From the NCBI RefSeq assembly GCF_046159715.1, contig NZ_JBJXCT010000008.1, forward strand, positions 28,031 to 92,030: a DNA stretch of 64,000 bases. Reading direction: 5' to 3'. Position numbers and translations under genes: made by a program. Below, one piece after another: positions 38,110 to 46,644 of the stretch. Each line of letters opens with the position of its first letter. Position 1 is the first letter of the stretch. Below the pieces are notes generated by a model. That model was not told the DNA's origin, ran no database searches, and was given only the letters and a program-made list of their open reading frames with translations. This stretch comes from Pampinifervens sp037481935. Its GTDB lineage: Bacteria > Aquificota > Aquificia > Aquificales > Aquificaceae.

Positions 38110-38781
38110 CTATGTGAGCCTGAGAAGTATTTCGTCAACCCTCTTCACCGGGTTGTCCGCCCTCAGTATGCTCCTTCCCATAACTATAATGTCAGCACCA
38201 GCCTGCAGGGCCTCTTCAAGGCTTACCACCCTCTTCTGGTCCTCGGCAGGCTCGCCCTCAAGCCTCACACCGGGCACAACCGCAAGAAAAGGTTTGAGTA
38301 TCTTTTCCTTGAGATAGCCTACCTCCTTACCAGAACAGACTATTCCATCAAGACCTTCATCGAGGGCAAGCTCTGCCATTTGCAAGACCTGCTCCTCTCT
38401 GCTCCTGCAAAGTCCAATGTCCCTGAAATCCTCTTCCCCAAGGCTCGTCAACAGTGTTACCCCGAGCAGTTTCAGCCTCCCTTTTACCTCCACTGCAGAC
38501 CTGAGAGCCTGCCTGCCAGAGGAGGCATGAAGGGTCAGATAGTCTGCACCCAGGTCCTTTGCAGAGAGGACCCCTTCCTTTACAGTGTTGGGAATATCGT
38601 GTAGCTTGAGGTCAAGGAAGAGCTCAAAGCCCTCCTCCTTTATGCTGTCCGTTATGGCCCTGTGATGGCAGATGAAGAGTTTGTAGCCTACCTTGAAGAT
38701 AACCGGATAGCCCCTGAGAGCCTTTACAAGGTCTTTAGCCTGCTGAAGGTTTGTATCGAGAGCCACGCACAGCCTAGCCAT
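38110..38781 (-). CDS. pyrF: orotidine 5'-phosphate decarboxylase
   Basis: A 223-residue enzyme that makes UMP from OMP, the last step of pyrimidine synthesis. Motifs are LCVALDTN at the start, KVGYKLF near residue 34, the catalytic FLDLKLHDIPNTV near residue 57 and the phosphate-binding GADIIVMGRSIL near residue 194. The ATG at 38781 is chosen because GGAG is just upstream and the family starts there. It overlaps the hisH end by 8 nt and is the last gene of the long minus-strand run. Confidence 0.95.
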   Translation of the reverse strand: MARLCVALDTNLQQAKDLVKALRGYPVIFKVGYKLFICHHRAITDSIKEEGFELFLDLKLHDIPNTVKEGVLSAKDLGADYLTLHASSGRQALRSAVEVKGRLKLLGVTLLTSLGEEDFRDIGLCRSREEQVLQMAELALDEGLDGIVCSGKEVGYLKEKILKPFLAVVPGVRLEGEPAEDQKRVVSLEEALQAGADIIVMGRSILRADNPVKRVDEILLRLT

Positions 38782-39382
38782 AAAATCTCCTTCTGAAGTT
38801 TTCAAGAAGCCTTAGCCCTGCCTTCTGACTTTTTTCTGGATGAAACTGGACTGCAAAGATGTTTGCATACTCCACGGAGGAGACAAAGTCAACACCGTAA
38901 TCGGTAGTGGTGAGCACCACATCACTCCTTCTTGGTAAAACATGGTATGAATGAACAAAGTAAAAGTATTCTCCTTCTCTTATACCCTCAAGTATATCAG
39001 AGTGCTTCCTTTTCCAGAGCTGATTCCATCCTATGTGTGGCACCTTGACCTTTGTGGGCAGAAGAACTACCTCACCCTCAAGAACCCCAAAGCCCTCAGT
39101 CTCTCCAAACTCGTAGCTTCTCTCAAAGAGTAGCTGAAGTCCAAGGCATATGCCCATGTAGGGCTTTCCCTTCTCTATGTGCCTGAGTATTTCCTTCAGA
39201 AGCCCAAGCCTTCTGAGGTTTTCCATAGCATCCCTGAAGGCACCCACCCCCGGAAGGACGAGAATGTCCGCACTTTTTACATCCTCAGGCTCCGAGCTTA
39301 TCTTAACGCTAAAGCCCACCTTTTCAAGGGCTTTTGAAACGCTCCTGAGGTTTCCCATTCCGTAGTCAACGAGAAGGAGCAT
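38774..39382 (-). CDS. hisH: imidazole glycerol phosphate synthase subunit HisH
   Basis: A 202-residue class I glutamine amidotransferase that feeds ammonia to HisF in histidine synthesis. It has DYGMGNLRSV at the start, PGVGAFRDAM near residue 44, the nucleophile Cys79 in GICLGLQLL and the His/Glu of VQFHPEKS near residue 180. HisF is not adjacent. It starts 1 nt after the ccdA stop and runs into pyrF, so an amino-acid gene is tied into the same transcript as chemotaxis and redox genes. Confidence 0.95.
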   Translation of the reverse strand: MLLLVDYGMGNLRSVSKALEKVGFSVKISSEPEDVKSADILVLPGVGAFRDAMENLRRLGLLKEILRHIEKGKPYMGICLGLQLLFERSYEFGETEGFGVLEGEVVLLPTKVKVPHIGWNQLWKRKHSDILEGIREGEYFYFVHSYHVLPRRSDVVLTTTDYGVDFVSSVEYANIFAVQFHPEKSQKAGLRLLENFRRRFYG

Positions 39383-40219
39383 CTAAGCACCCAACAGAAG
39401 GGATATCTCCGCCAGCTTGCCAGTAGTGAGCAAAAGGCCCAGAAGCACAAGAAGCACTCCACCCACAACCTCCACTATACCGAAAAACTTTCCAAAGCTT
39501 TTTACAAAACCAAGAAAGGCTGAGAGAAGACCGCCAGCAACAAGGAATGGAATACCCATACCCATGGAGTAGGCAAAGAGCAGGCTTGCACCCTGAAGTG
39601 CAGTTTCCTGCTGGCTTGCGTAGAGCAGGATTGAGCCAAGCACCGGACCTATGCATGGACTCCATCCAAAGGCAAAGAGCATCCCCACGAGAAGGGCACC
39701 AAAGCCAGAAACACTGCCTTTCATTTCCCTTCTGAGCTGTCTGTATAGTGTTTCATGTAGTCCAAAGAAGTAAAGAAAGGCAACTATCAGTATAATACCA
39801 AGAAGGTCAAAGAGAATTTTTTGAGGCATTATACCAAGAAAGAACAGGGCAAGTATGAGGGCAGACACGCCTGCGAGCTCTTTCAGAAAGTTTGGTCTCA
39901 GCAAAACCCCTGCAAAGTGCAGACCAAAGAACACTACAAGACCACCTCCAATCCTTGCTATGTAATCCTGATACTCTCTCAGCAGCCCGCCTATACCCGT
40001 GGCGGTTGCTCCCATCAGCGTAAAAACAACAGAAAAGCCCACAACAAAAAGGACAGAGGCAATAAATGCTTTCTGGCTAAAGCCACCTCTTTCCCTTATT
40101 TCCTGTGCTCCAATACCTGATATGTAAGATATATACCCTGGGATTATGGGCAGAACGCAGGGAGAAAGAAAAGATAGCAGTCCTGCGGTAAAGGCTATAA
40201 AGAGAGATACTTCATTCAT
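39383..40219 (-). CDS. ccdA: cytochrome c biogenesis / thiol transporter CcdA
   Basis: A 278-residue membrane protein of the CcdA/DsbD family with about six to seven helices. The signature LLSFLSPCVLPIIPGYISYI near residues 14-33 and a second Cys in FGWSPCIGPVLGS near residue 182 are the redox pair that carries electrons across the membrane from thioredoxin to outside partners. The thioredoxin-fold gene upstream (CPFC) is a likely partner in cytochrome c or thiol maintenance. Confidence 0.92.
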   Translation of the reverse strand: MNEVSLFIAFTAGLLSFLSPCVLPIIPGYISYISGIGAQEIRERGGFSQKAFIASVLFVVGFSVVFTLMGATATGIGGLLREYQDYIARIGGGLVVFFGLHFAGVLLRPNFLKELAGVSALILALFFLGIMPQKILFDLLGIILIVAFLYFFGLHETLYRQLRREMKGSVSGFGALLVGMLFAFGWSPCIGPVLGSILLYASQQETALQGASLLFAYSMGMGIPFLVAGGLLSAFLGFVKSFGKFFGIVEVVGGVLLVLLGLLLTTGKLAEISLLLGA

Positions 40220-40242
40220 AACAAACCTCCATCATAAATATA

Positions 40243-41445
40243 TTACTCCAGAACCCTGAAGGGCTCATGCCCCGCAAGGCTCAGGAGCTTTGCCCAGAAG
40301 AGTATCAATCTGTAGCGGGCTTCCATAACCTGTCTTTCCGCCTCGCTTTTCTCTGCCATGGCATAGCCAAGGTCAAAGGCAAGCTCCAGCTCGTATTCAG
40401 ACCTTCTAAGGGTAAGGTTCTCCTCAGCATACCTGTCCTTTGTGAGAGCTTCGGTAAGTCTGGCTTTGAGGAACTCCCACTCGTAGGGTGCGGAGGAAAA
40501 TATCAGCCTAATGTTTGCCTCAATGCTCTCTCTTTCAGCCTGGGCAGACCTCTTCAGTGAGGAAAAATAGTCAACTCTGTATTGCCTGCCTGCGTCGTAG
40601 ATGGGTGTGAAAAGCTCAATCCCGCTCCTGTCTGTGGATATTCTCAGGTTAAGCCTTGGTGATATTACCTGTTTTGCAACTCTTATGTCTTCTTCATAAC
40701 CTTTAAGCTCTAAGTCCTTTACTCTCAGGCTCGTGTTTCTCTGGAGCGCCTCCTTCATTAGTTCCGGGAAAGGTTCCAAGAGCCTTTCCAAATTCTTTGA
40801 GGGAAGGTCCTCAAGTTGAATTAATGTTTCGTAAGGTATGCCCGCAAGCTCCTTTATCTGAAGAAGGGTATGGTTATACATATGCTGTGCATAGAAGAGT
40901 TCTGCCCTCTTTTCCCTGTAGATGCTTTCAAGCCTGAAAACTTCGTGGTCTGTGGCGAGCCCTAGTTCCCTTCTCTCCCTCGCCCTGTCGAAACGCACAT
41001 AGGCTATTGCCATCTCTTCCCTCTTTACTTCGGTAAGTTTCCTGTATAGATGGGCTTCTACAAAGAGCCTTATTATCCTCAGCTGTATATCCATGTTTAG
41101 TTGCTGTAGCATAAGCTGTGCCACATCTCTCCTTATTTTTGAGAGCTCTATCCTTGACTTTGTCCGCTGGAACTCGTAGAGGGTGCTTATTACTGTAAGG
41201 TTCACATCTGTCTTTGTGTCCCTCTTATCAAAGTCATAGAGCAGAGATGCTCCGGCGTAGATTACTGGAAGGTAGTATTTCTGTGCCAGCTGATAGTCTA
41301 TGTCAAGGGCATTTATCTGATGCCTTAGCCTCTGAAGCTCCCTGTTGTTTTTGAGTGCAAGCTCATACACCTTTTTGTAATCAAGGGTTATTACTTCCTG
41401 AGAGAAGGAAAGACCACATAAGAAGAGTATCATCAGGGCTATCAT
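40243..41445 (-). CDS. TolC-family outer membrane protein
   Basis: A 400-residue protein with a signal peptide (residues 1-15) and two repeats of long helices with a start like TLDYKKVYELALKNNRELQR, then beta segments such as SLLYDFDKRDTKTDVNLT, as in TolC/OEP channel proteins. These form trimeric tunnels for efflux or secretion. It is somewhat shorter than the common 420-480 residues. No inner membrane pump or adaptor gene is adjacent, so its substrate is unknown. Confidence 0.82.
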   Translation of the reverse strand: MIALMILFLCGLSFSQEVITLDYKKVYELALKNNRELQRLRHQINALDIDYQLAQKYYLPVIYAGASLLYDFDKRDTKTDVNLTVISTLYEFQRTKSRIELSKIRRDVAQLMLQQLNMDIQLRIIRLFVEAHLYRKLTEVKREEMAIAYVRFDRARERRELGLATDHEVFRLESIYREKRAELFYAQHMYNHTLLQIKELAGIPYETLIQLEDLPSKNLERLLEPFPELMKEALQRNTSLRVKDLELKGYEEDIRVAKQVISPRLNLRISTDRSGIELFTPIYDAGRQYRVDYFSSLKRSAQAERESIEANIRLIFSSAPYEWEFLKARLTEALTKDRYAEENLTLRRSEYELELAFDLGYAMAEKSEAERQVMEARYRLILFWAKLLSLAGHEPFRVLE

Positions 41446-41942
41446 CTTCCCTTGTTTTCTCTCAGGAACTGCACCAGATTCTTGTTTCTGTAATGTCCTT
41501 CTACCACATACCTACCTATGAGTATAAATTCCTGAGGCTCTATGTAGCCGGGCACCTTTGCCACCACCCTGCCTTCCTGGTCAAAGAACATAAATACGGG
41601 AGTCAGTCTGACGCCATGCTTCAGGGAAAACTGCCTTTCTGTGAGCTTTTTGCCATCCAGGTCCACTACCTCATTTGCTCCTCTTATATCTATCTCAACC
41701 ATGTAGAAGTGCTTTGTAAAATATTCCTGAACCCTCCTCTCCTGAAAGGTCACTCTTCTCATCTTGTCACAGAAGGGACAACCCTCTTGATGGAACATGA
41801 TGAAAAGGAGCTTGTTCTCCTTCCTTGCATCTTCAAAGTCCTCTTTGAGGTTAAGGAAGGAGGGCTTTAAAAAGGGTATAGCTTCTGCGGAGAAAATTGT
41901 CAGGGGTATAAGAAGTAAAGCTAAAGCCATAAGAGCTCGCAT
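41442..41942 (-). CDS. periplasmic thioredoxin-fold protein
   Basis: A 166-residue protein with a signal peptide (about residues 1-19) and a thioredoxin fold of the SoxW/thioredoxin_7 kind. The redox motif is CPFC in FHQEGCPFCDKM near residue 55, and the cis-Pro is in RLTPVFMFF near residue 112. It could reduce or oxidise envelope proteins with electrons from CcdA two genes on. It overlaps the TolC-like gene by 4 nt and follows cheB. Confidence 0.85.
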   Translation of the reverse strand: MRALMALALLLIPLTIFSAEAIPFLKPSFLNLKEDFEDARKENKLLFIMFHQEGCPFCDKMRRVTFQERRVQEYFTKHFYMVEIDIRGANEVVDLDGKKLTERQFSLKHGVRLTPVFMFFDQEGRVVAKVPGYIEPQEFILIGRYVVEGHYRNKNLVQFLRENKGR

Positions 41943-42974
41943 TTAAGCACCTCCGCACAGCTCTTTCACCTTCTTACCCATATTTTCCACCGCCATTATA
42001 TAAGTATAAGCCCCAGCCTCTATGGCAGAACAAGGCATACCACAGACAACACATGTGGAGGGCTCCTGAACGATTACGGTAAATCCTCTCCTTATAAGTT
42101 CTTTGGCACCTTCGGTTCCATCGCTCCCCATGCCAGTGAGGATGAGAGCAATGGGATTTCTCGCTACCTCAGCCATGCTCTTAAAGAGCACATCCGCAGA
42201 AGGCTTTATTATAGTGTCTGGCTCGTTATTAACTCTCAAAACATAACTGCTTCCATGCCTTTCTACAAGGCCGTTGCTACCACCAGGCAGGACTACAAAA
42301 AGCTCCCCCCTCAGTTCCATTCCATCATAGCCCTCCTTTACCACGAGCTGGGTTTCTTTTGACAGCCAGTCCGCAAGACTTGCGCTGAAGGTCTTTGGTA
42401 TATGCTGAGCTATCAAAACGGGAACTGGTAGTGGACCCATGCTTTTCAGTAGCACTGGTAGCACCTTTGGACCCCCTGTGGAAGATGCAACTCCCACCAT
42501 GTCAACCGACCCACCAGGCGGGGATGGTTTCTCCCTCTTTATTTCTGTGGAAAAGACCTTCTTTGAAAAACCTTCCTTCCTTGCGTATATCCTTATCTTT
42601 TCAATCAGCTCTTTACTTAGCCTTGAAAGGTCCAGCTTTAGCTCCTTTGAGCCTTTTGGTATAAAGTCAACGGCACCAGCGTCAAGGGCTTCAAAAGTCA
42701 CCTTTGCACCCTGAGTGGTATGGTCGCTTATGACTATTATCGGAACATTCATAAAACTCAGTATCTCCCTTATTGCAGTTATGCCGTCCATGCCCGGCAT
42801 TACGATATCCATGGTTATAAGGTCAGGCTTGAGCTGACGGGCAAACCTTACAGCTTCCTCCCCATCCCTTGCCTCTCCTAAAATCTCCACATCTTCAGCC
42901 CCCTCAAGGGCCTTCCTTAGGGCCATCCTTATAAATTTGGAATCGTCAACGATAAGAACCCTTATCCTGTTCAT
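41943..42974 (-). CDS. cheB: chemotaxis methylesterase CheB
   Basis: A 343-residue protein with a receiver domain (residues 1-125; phosphorylated Asp56 in LITMDIVMPGMDG) and a methylesterase/deamidase domain with the Ser of VASSTGGP near residue 170, the His of IAQHIP near residue 196 and the Asp of GMGSDGTEG near residue 290. It removes methyl groups from receptors to reset adaptation, opposing CheR, whose gene overlaps by 4 nt upstream. Confidence 0.95.
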   Translation of the reverse strand: MNRIRVLIVDDSKFIRMALRKALEGAEDVEILGEARDGEEAVRFARQLKPDLITMDIVMPGMDGITAIREILSFMNVPIIVISDHTTQGAKVTFEALDAGAVDFIPKGSKELKLDLSRLSKELIEKIRIYARKEGFSKKVFSTEIKREKPSPPGGSVDMVGVASSTGGPKVLPVLLKSMGPLPVPVLIAQHIPKTFSASLADWLSKETQLVVKEGYDGMELRGELFVVLPGGSNGLVERHGSSYVLRVNNEPDTIIKPSADVLFKSMAEVARNPIALILTGMGSDGTEGAKELIRRGFTVIVQEPSTCVVCGMPCSAIEAGAYTYIMAVENMGKKVKELCGGA

Positions 42975-43759
42975 GGCTTGTAGAAGTAGATAAGCCTTTC
43001 ACAGACCTGCCTTTCAAGCCCTCTGTCTGGGTTATCCAGAGGACCCATTACCAGAAAACCCCCCTTCTTCATAGCCTTTGTGAGATTGTCATACGCCCTC
43101 TCCCTTGCCTCATCGCTGAAGTATATAAGCACATTTCTACAAACTACCAGGTCTGCATCCCTTAAGGGTGGCTCGTCCATCAGGTTATGAAAACGGAATT
43201 CCACAAGCCTTTTTATTTCCTCCTTTACATGATAATAGCCTCCCTCCTTTACCTCAAAGTATTTCAGAAGGTTTGAGGGGCTTTTTCTAAAAGAGCCCAT
43301 TGGTGTATCCTTGTATACTCCCTTTGTTGCGGTTTGAATAGCGTTTACAGACAGGTCAGTTCCAAGAACTGTGAGTTTACCTCTGATGTCCTGCACCCTA
43401 TAACCCATCATACCCAGATACTCCACTGCAAGCATGGCAATGGTATAGGCTTCCTCACCTGTGGCACACCCCGCAGACCATATTTTTACATCCTCCATGA
43501 GCCTTTTAAAAATCTCAGGAAATATGGAGTTTTTTATGCATTCAAAAACTTCCCCGTCTCTGTAAAAATAGGTTTCCTGCACGCTTATAGCATCTATAAC
43601 TCTCTGCCAGCTGTCTTCCCTCACGTCCGCAGATTCCAGCTTCATAAAAAGCTCTCTGTTTTTCTCGTATAGTCTTTTTAACCTGGTTAATCTACTCGCT
43701 GAGACCATCATACCTGTCCTCTTTTCTATGAGCCTTAAAACCTCTGAAAAATCCATCAA
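42971..43759 (-). CDS. cheR: chemotaxis methyltransferase CheR
   Basis: A 262-residue SAM-dependent methyltransferase that methylates receptor Glu residues. It has the helical N-terminal domain, then YFYRDGEVFECIKN near residue 78, the SAM site IWSAGCATGEEAYTIAML near residue 107, GTDLS near residue 147 and VVCRNVLIYFSDEARER near residue 218. It overlaps the receptor gene before it and cheB after it by 4 nt each. Confidence 0.95.
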   Translation of the reverse strand: MMDFSEVLRLIEKRTGMMVSASRLTRLKRLYEKNRELFMKLESADVREDSWQRVIDAISVQETYFYRDGEVFECIKNSIFPEIFKRLMEDVKIWSAGCATGEEAYTIAMLAVEYLGMMGYRVQDIRGKLTVLGTDLSVNAIQTATKGVYKDTPMGSFRKSPSNLLKYFEVKEGGYYHVKEEIKRLVEFRFHNLMDEPPLRDADLVVCRNVLIYFSDEARERAYDNLTKAMKKGGFLVMGPLDNPDRGLERQVCERLIYFYKP

Positions 43760-45714
43760 CCTCTCAGTTCTTCTATTTTCCTTCTGGTCTCCTCCACCCT
43801 TCTCGTTAACTCCACCATTCTTGAGAGCACCTCCTCAGAAGCTGTAGCGTTGTTGTTGCCTATCTCTTCAAGGCTTTCCATGTTTGTGGATATTTCCCTC
43901 ATACTCGCAGATGTCTCCTCCATACTTGAAGCAATTCTGTGAAGCATTTCCCTTATCCTTTCCACAGCCTCTCTGACCTTTTCAAAGTCCTCATGAACCA
44001 GCTCCGTGTTCCTGTATCCCTCCTGTATGGTATTCACCACATCCTGAACCGTTTGACCCACAGAGCCTGCCATTTTACCCACCTGTTCTGCAAGCCTTCT
44101 CACCTCGTCCGCCACCACCGCAAAGCCCCTTCCCTGTTCCCCGGCTCTTGCAGCCTCTATGGCTGCGTTGAGTGCAAGGAGGTTTACCTGCTCTGCTATG
44201 TCCTGTATTGCCTCCGCCACATGTCTGACCCTCTCTCCACCCTCCCTTACCTTTTCCATAGAGACTCTGAAGCTATCCATAAGCCTTGAGGATTCCTCCA
44301 CCCTCTTTGAAGCGTCACTGGCAGACCTGAAGGCAAGCTCTGTGCTGTTAGAGGTCTCTTCAAGGGCAGAGCCAATTTGCTCAATGGCGCTTGCCATTCT
44401 TCTCGTGGCTTCAGATTGCCTTCTTGTCCCCTCCTCCACCATTTCCATGGCTTTGCTGACCTCCACTGAGGCGTTAGCCACAGAAAGCAAAGAATTCACA
44501 AGAAACTCCATAACTTCCATAACCTTGTTGACCCTTTCTTTCAAAAGAAGAAGGTCTCCCTTAAGTTCTGAGCTTATCCTCTTTGAAAAGTCTCCACCTG
44601 CGGCGGAAGCCATTACATCTCTTATCTCTCCTATAACCCTTTCAAGGGAAGACAGAAGACCGTTTAAGCTCTCGGCGATTTTCCCAAGCTCATCCCTACT
44701 TCTTATTTCAAGCCTTCTGCCCAGCCTTCCATCTCCGACAACCTCTTTTATAGTCCTTTCCAGCTCCCTTACGCTTCCTGATATATTTTTTATAAGCAGA
44801 AGGGCAATAAACAGGGAGAGGAAGAAAGGCGGCGTGCCAAGGCCTACAAAAAGTAGAGCGTTTCCTATAGCTTTTTTCTTCATGTCTCCTACCTCTTTTG
44901 CAGTGAGCTGGGAAAGGAACCTTTCCACTTCTTCCATCCTGTCCATCCTTTCCGTTGCAACGCTAAACCACTCCTCTGAGCTCACACCAAAAAAGTCCGT
45001 CTTTTCTTTCAAGAGTTGTCTAAACCTTTCAATCTTATCCTCTGACACCTTCTGAGCGTAAAGCTCCACCACCTCTGCGGGTGCAAGGTCCGAAAGAACT
45101 CTGATGTAGGATTCCTGATTTGTCAGAGCCCTATACCATATATCCCTGTCAGCCGGCTCAAGCACATCCTTGGCAAAAACGCCGGTTATTATCGCCCTCT
45201 CTTTGCCAGCGTTTTCCTTTATGTAGGAAAGAAGCACAGAAGACTCAAAGTATCTGAACAGCCTTGAATCCCCAATGCTCTTTGTTTCCTGTTTTATGGC
45301 TATCAAAAGGCTTTCTATGATGTTACTGTATATGTTGAAGGCATCCTGGGGTGTAATCTCAAGCTTGTCCGTCATAGTGCGAACTTCCTGAAGGGGAAGC
45401 AGTCTGTTCTGGAGCTCCTGAGGAAGATGCTTTAAAGCTTCGTCCAACTTTGACCTCTGCTCTTTTAACTGCCCGCCAAACTTCTGACCTGCATAGGTCA
45501 AAAAACCCACTGTTACTCCCCTTTCCTTTTGAAGCTGATGGACTGCGTCAAGAAGGCTTCTCTGGGTCTGGAGCAGGTTTTCTGCCTGTCTAACATTGAG
45601 AATCGGCTTGAGAATTATAAGGTTTGCAAGAAGGAAGGTAAAAATCGTTGTCACGATAAAAGGCAAGAGAAAGAGAAAGGTTACCTTCTTGCGAATGCTC
45701 AAACTTTCAAACAT
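43756..45714 (-). CDS. chemoreceptor with NIT-type sensor, HAMP and MCP domains
   Basis: A 652-residue transmembrane receptor: helix 1 (residues 9-35), a large helical periplasmic domain (40-280) with VHQLQKERGVTVGFLTYAGQ, the mark of NIT (nitrate/nitrite-sensing type) domains, helix 2 (about 290-313), HAMP (315-365) and a signalling hairpin with QVNLLALNAAIEAARAGEQG near residue 520. NIT domains bind nitrate in the cases studied, and many Aquificales use nitrate as acceptor, so nitrate taxis is a fair guess. No CheR-tethering pentapeptide is at the end. Confidence 0.85.
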   Translation of the reverse strand: MFESLSIRKKVTFLFLLPFIVTTIFTFLLANLIILKPILNVRQAENLLQTQRSLLDAVHQLQKERGVTVGFLTYAGQKFGGQLKEQRSKLDEALKHLPQELQNRLLPLQEVRTMTDKLEITPQDAFNIYSNIIESLLIAIKQETKSIGDSRLFRYFESSVLLSYIKENAGKERAIITGVFAKDVLEPADRDIWYRALTNQESYIRVLSDLAPAEVVELYAQKVSEDKIERFRQLLKEKTDFFGVSSEEWFSVATERMDRMEEVERFLSQLTAKEVGDMKKKAIGNALLFVGLGTPPFFLSLFIALLLIKNISGSVRELERTIKEVVGDGRLGRRLEIRSRDELGKIAESLNGLLSSLERVIGEIRDVMASAAGGDFSKRISSELKGDLLLLKERVNKVMEVMEFLVNSLLSVANASVEVSKAMEMVEEGTRRQSEATRRMASAIEQIGSALEETSNSTELAFRSASDASKRVEESSRLMDSFRVSMEKVREGGERVRHVAEAIQDIAEQVNLLALNAAIEAARAGEQGRGFAVVADEVRRLAEQVGKMAGSVGQTVQDVVNTIQEGYRNTELVHEDFEKVREAVERIREMLHRIASSMEETSASMREISTNMESLEEIGNNNATASEEVLSRMVELTRRVEETRRKIEELRG

Positions 45715-46186
45715 CGCTAAACCTCCTTATATAGCTGAGAAGGACCTGATAGTGGTAGTTTATGAGAAGCATTTTCCTGTGGGCCACCTTTTTGTCCTCA
45801 GCAAGGTCAGGATGGTTCAGTTTTACGAGTTTTCTGTATGCGGTTTTCAGTTTCTTCTCGCTCAGCTCTTCCAGCTTGAAAAACTCCATTGATTCTCTTA
45901 TTTTTGCAGGATAAAGGTTCGGTTTCTGACAAAATCGCCAGTAGGTTCTCACATAGGAGGCTATAAGACTTCTCTTTGTGTGGGCAAACTGAGGATAGTA
46001 TCTGAGCACATCCTCCATAGGGAAGTGCTTGAAAAGCCTTCTAATTGTGTAGGACTCAAACCACACCTTTAGAAATTCTTCTTGCCTGCCATCAAAGTTT
46101 CTGTAGAGGTCGTAAAAAAGAGCCTGAAAAAGCTCAAGCCTTTTTCTGTAAATGTAATCAAAAACTTTGAAATAAAAGGTCTTCAT
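45707..46186 (-). CDS. J-domain-like protein in the chemotaxis cluster
   Basis: A 159-residue helical protein whose C-terminal 50 residues carry a J-domain pattern: LKTAYRKLVKLNHPDLAEDK with the HPD tripeptide near residue 127, and then a helix. The N-terminal 100 residues (IYRKRLELFQALFYDLYRNF) are unrecognised. J domains recruit Hsp70; the HPD makes that likely, though helix I looks short. It lies between cheW and a receptor gene with overlaps on both sides, suggesting a role in the assembly or turnover of the chemotaxis machinery. Confidence 0.7.
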   Translation of the reverse strand: MKTFYFKVFDYIYRKRLELFQALFYDLYRNFDGRQEEFLKVWFESYTIRRLFKHFPMEDVLRYYPQFAHTKRSLIASYVRTYWRFCQKPNLYPAKIRESMEFFKLEELSEKKLKTAYRKLVKLNHPDLAEDKKVAHRKMLLINYHYQVLLSYIRRFSDV

Positions 46187-46644
46187 ATGCTTTCCACAAG
46201 ACGGTCAAACTCAAGGATGCTGATAAGCCCCTGAGGTAGCTGTGCCACATTGCGTATGTATTCGCTGTATCTTCCAGACATGGGGTTTGGCTCAAGCCTC
46301 TCTTCTTCAATCCTTATTACTCCCACTACCTCATCCACCAGAATGCCAACTTTTCCCTTGTGGCTTTCTGCCAGTACAACTCTCTCCTCTTCCCTTTCTT
46401 TTTTTAGCCTGAGTATGGTCTTGAGGTCAATCACAGGAAGTATCTCTCCCCTTATGTTTATCACGCCGAGAATTAACGGGGAAGAAAAGGGGACGGGCAC
46501 TATGGGCAGTAGTTTTGATATTTCCACAACTTCCTTTAGAGGAACGCCAAAGAGCTCTCCCTCCAGATAAAAGCCAAGGAATTCAAAAAAATTGCTCACT
46601 TTCTGTAGGTCCCTTTCCTTTTTTGCAAGCACAAGGTCAGCCAT
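46183..46644 (-). CDS. cheW: chemotaxis coupling protein CheW
   Basis: A 153-residue CheW, the adaptor joining receptors to CheA. Typical are FYLEGELFGVPLKEVVEISK near the start, INIRGEILPVIDLK near residue 62, and GILVDEVVGVIRI near residue 98. The ATG at 46644 is chosen because GGAGG lies 7 nt upstream; it sits in the stop region of the receptor gene (ATGGCTGA). CheV and the P5 domain of CheA offer two more CheW-like folds in this window. Confidence 0.92.
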   Translation of the reverse strand: MADLVLAKKERDLQKVSNFFEFLGFYLEGELFGVPLKEVVEISKLLPIVPVPFSSPLILGVINIRGEILPVIDLKTILRLKKEREEERVVLAESHKGKVGILVDEVVGVIRIEEERLEPNPMSGRYSEYIRNVAQLPQGLISILEFDRLVESI

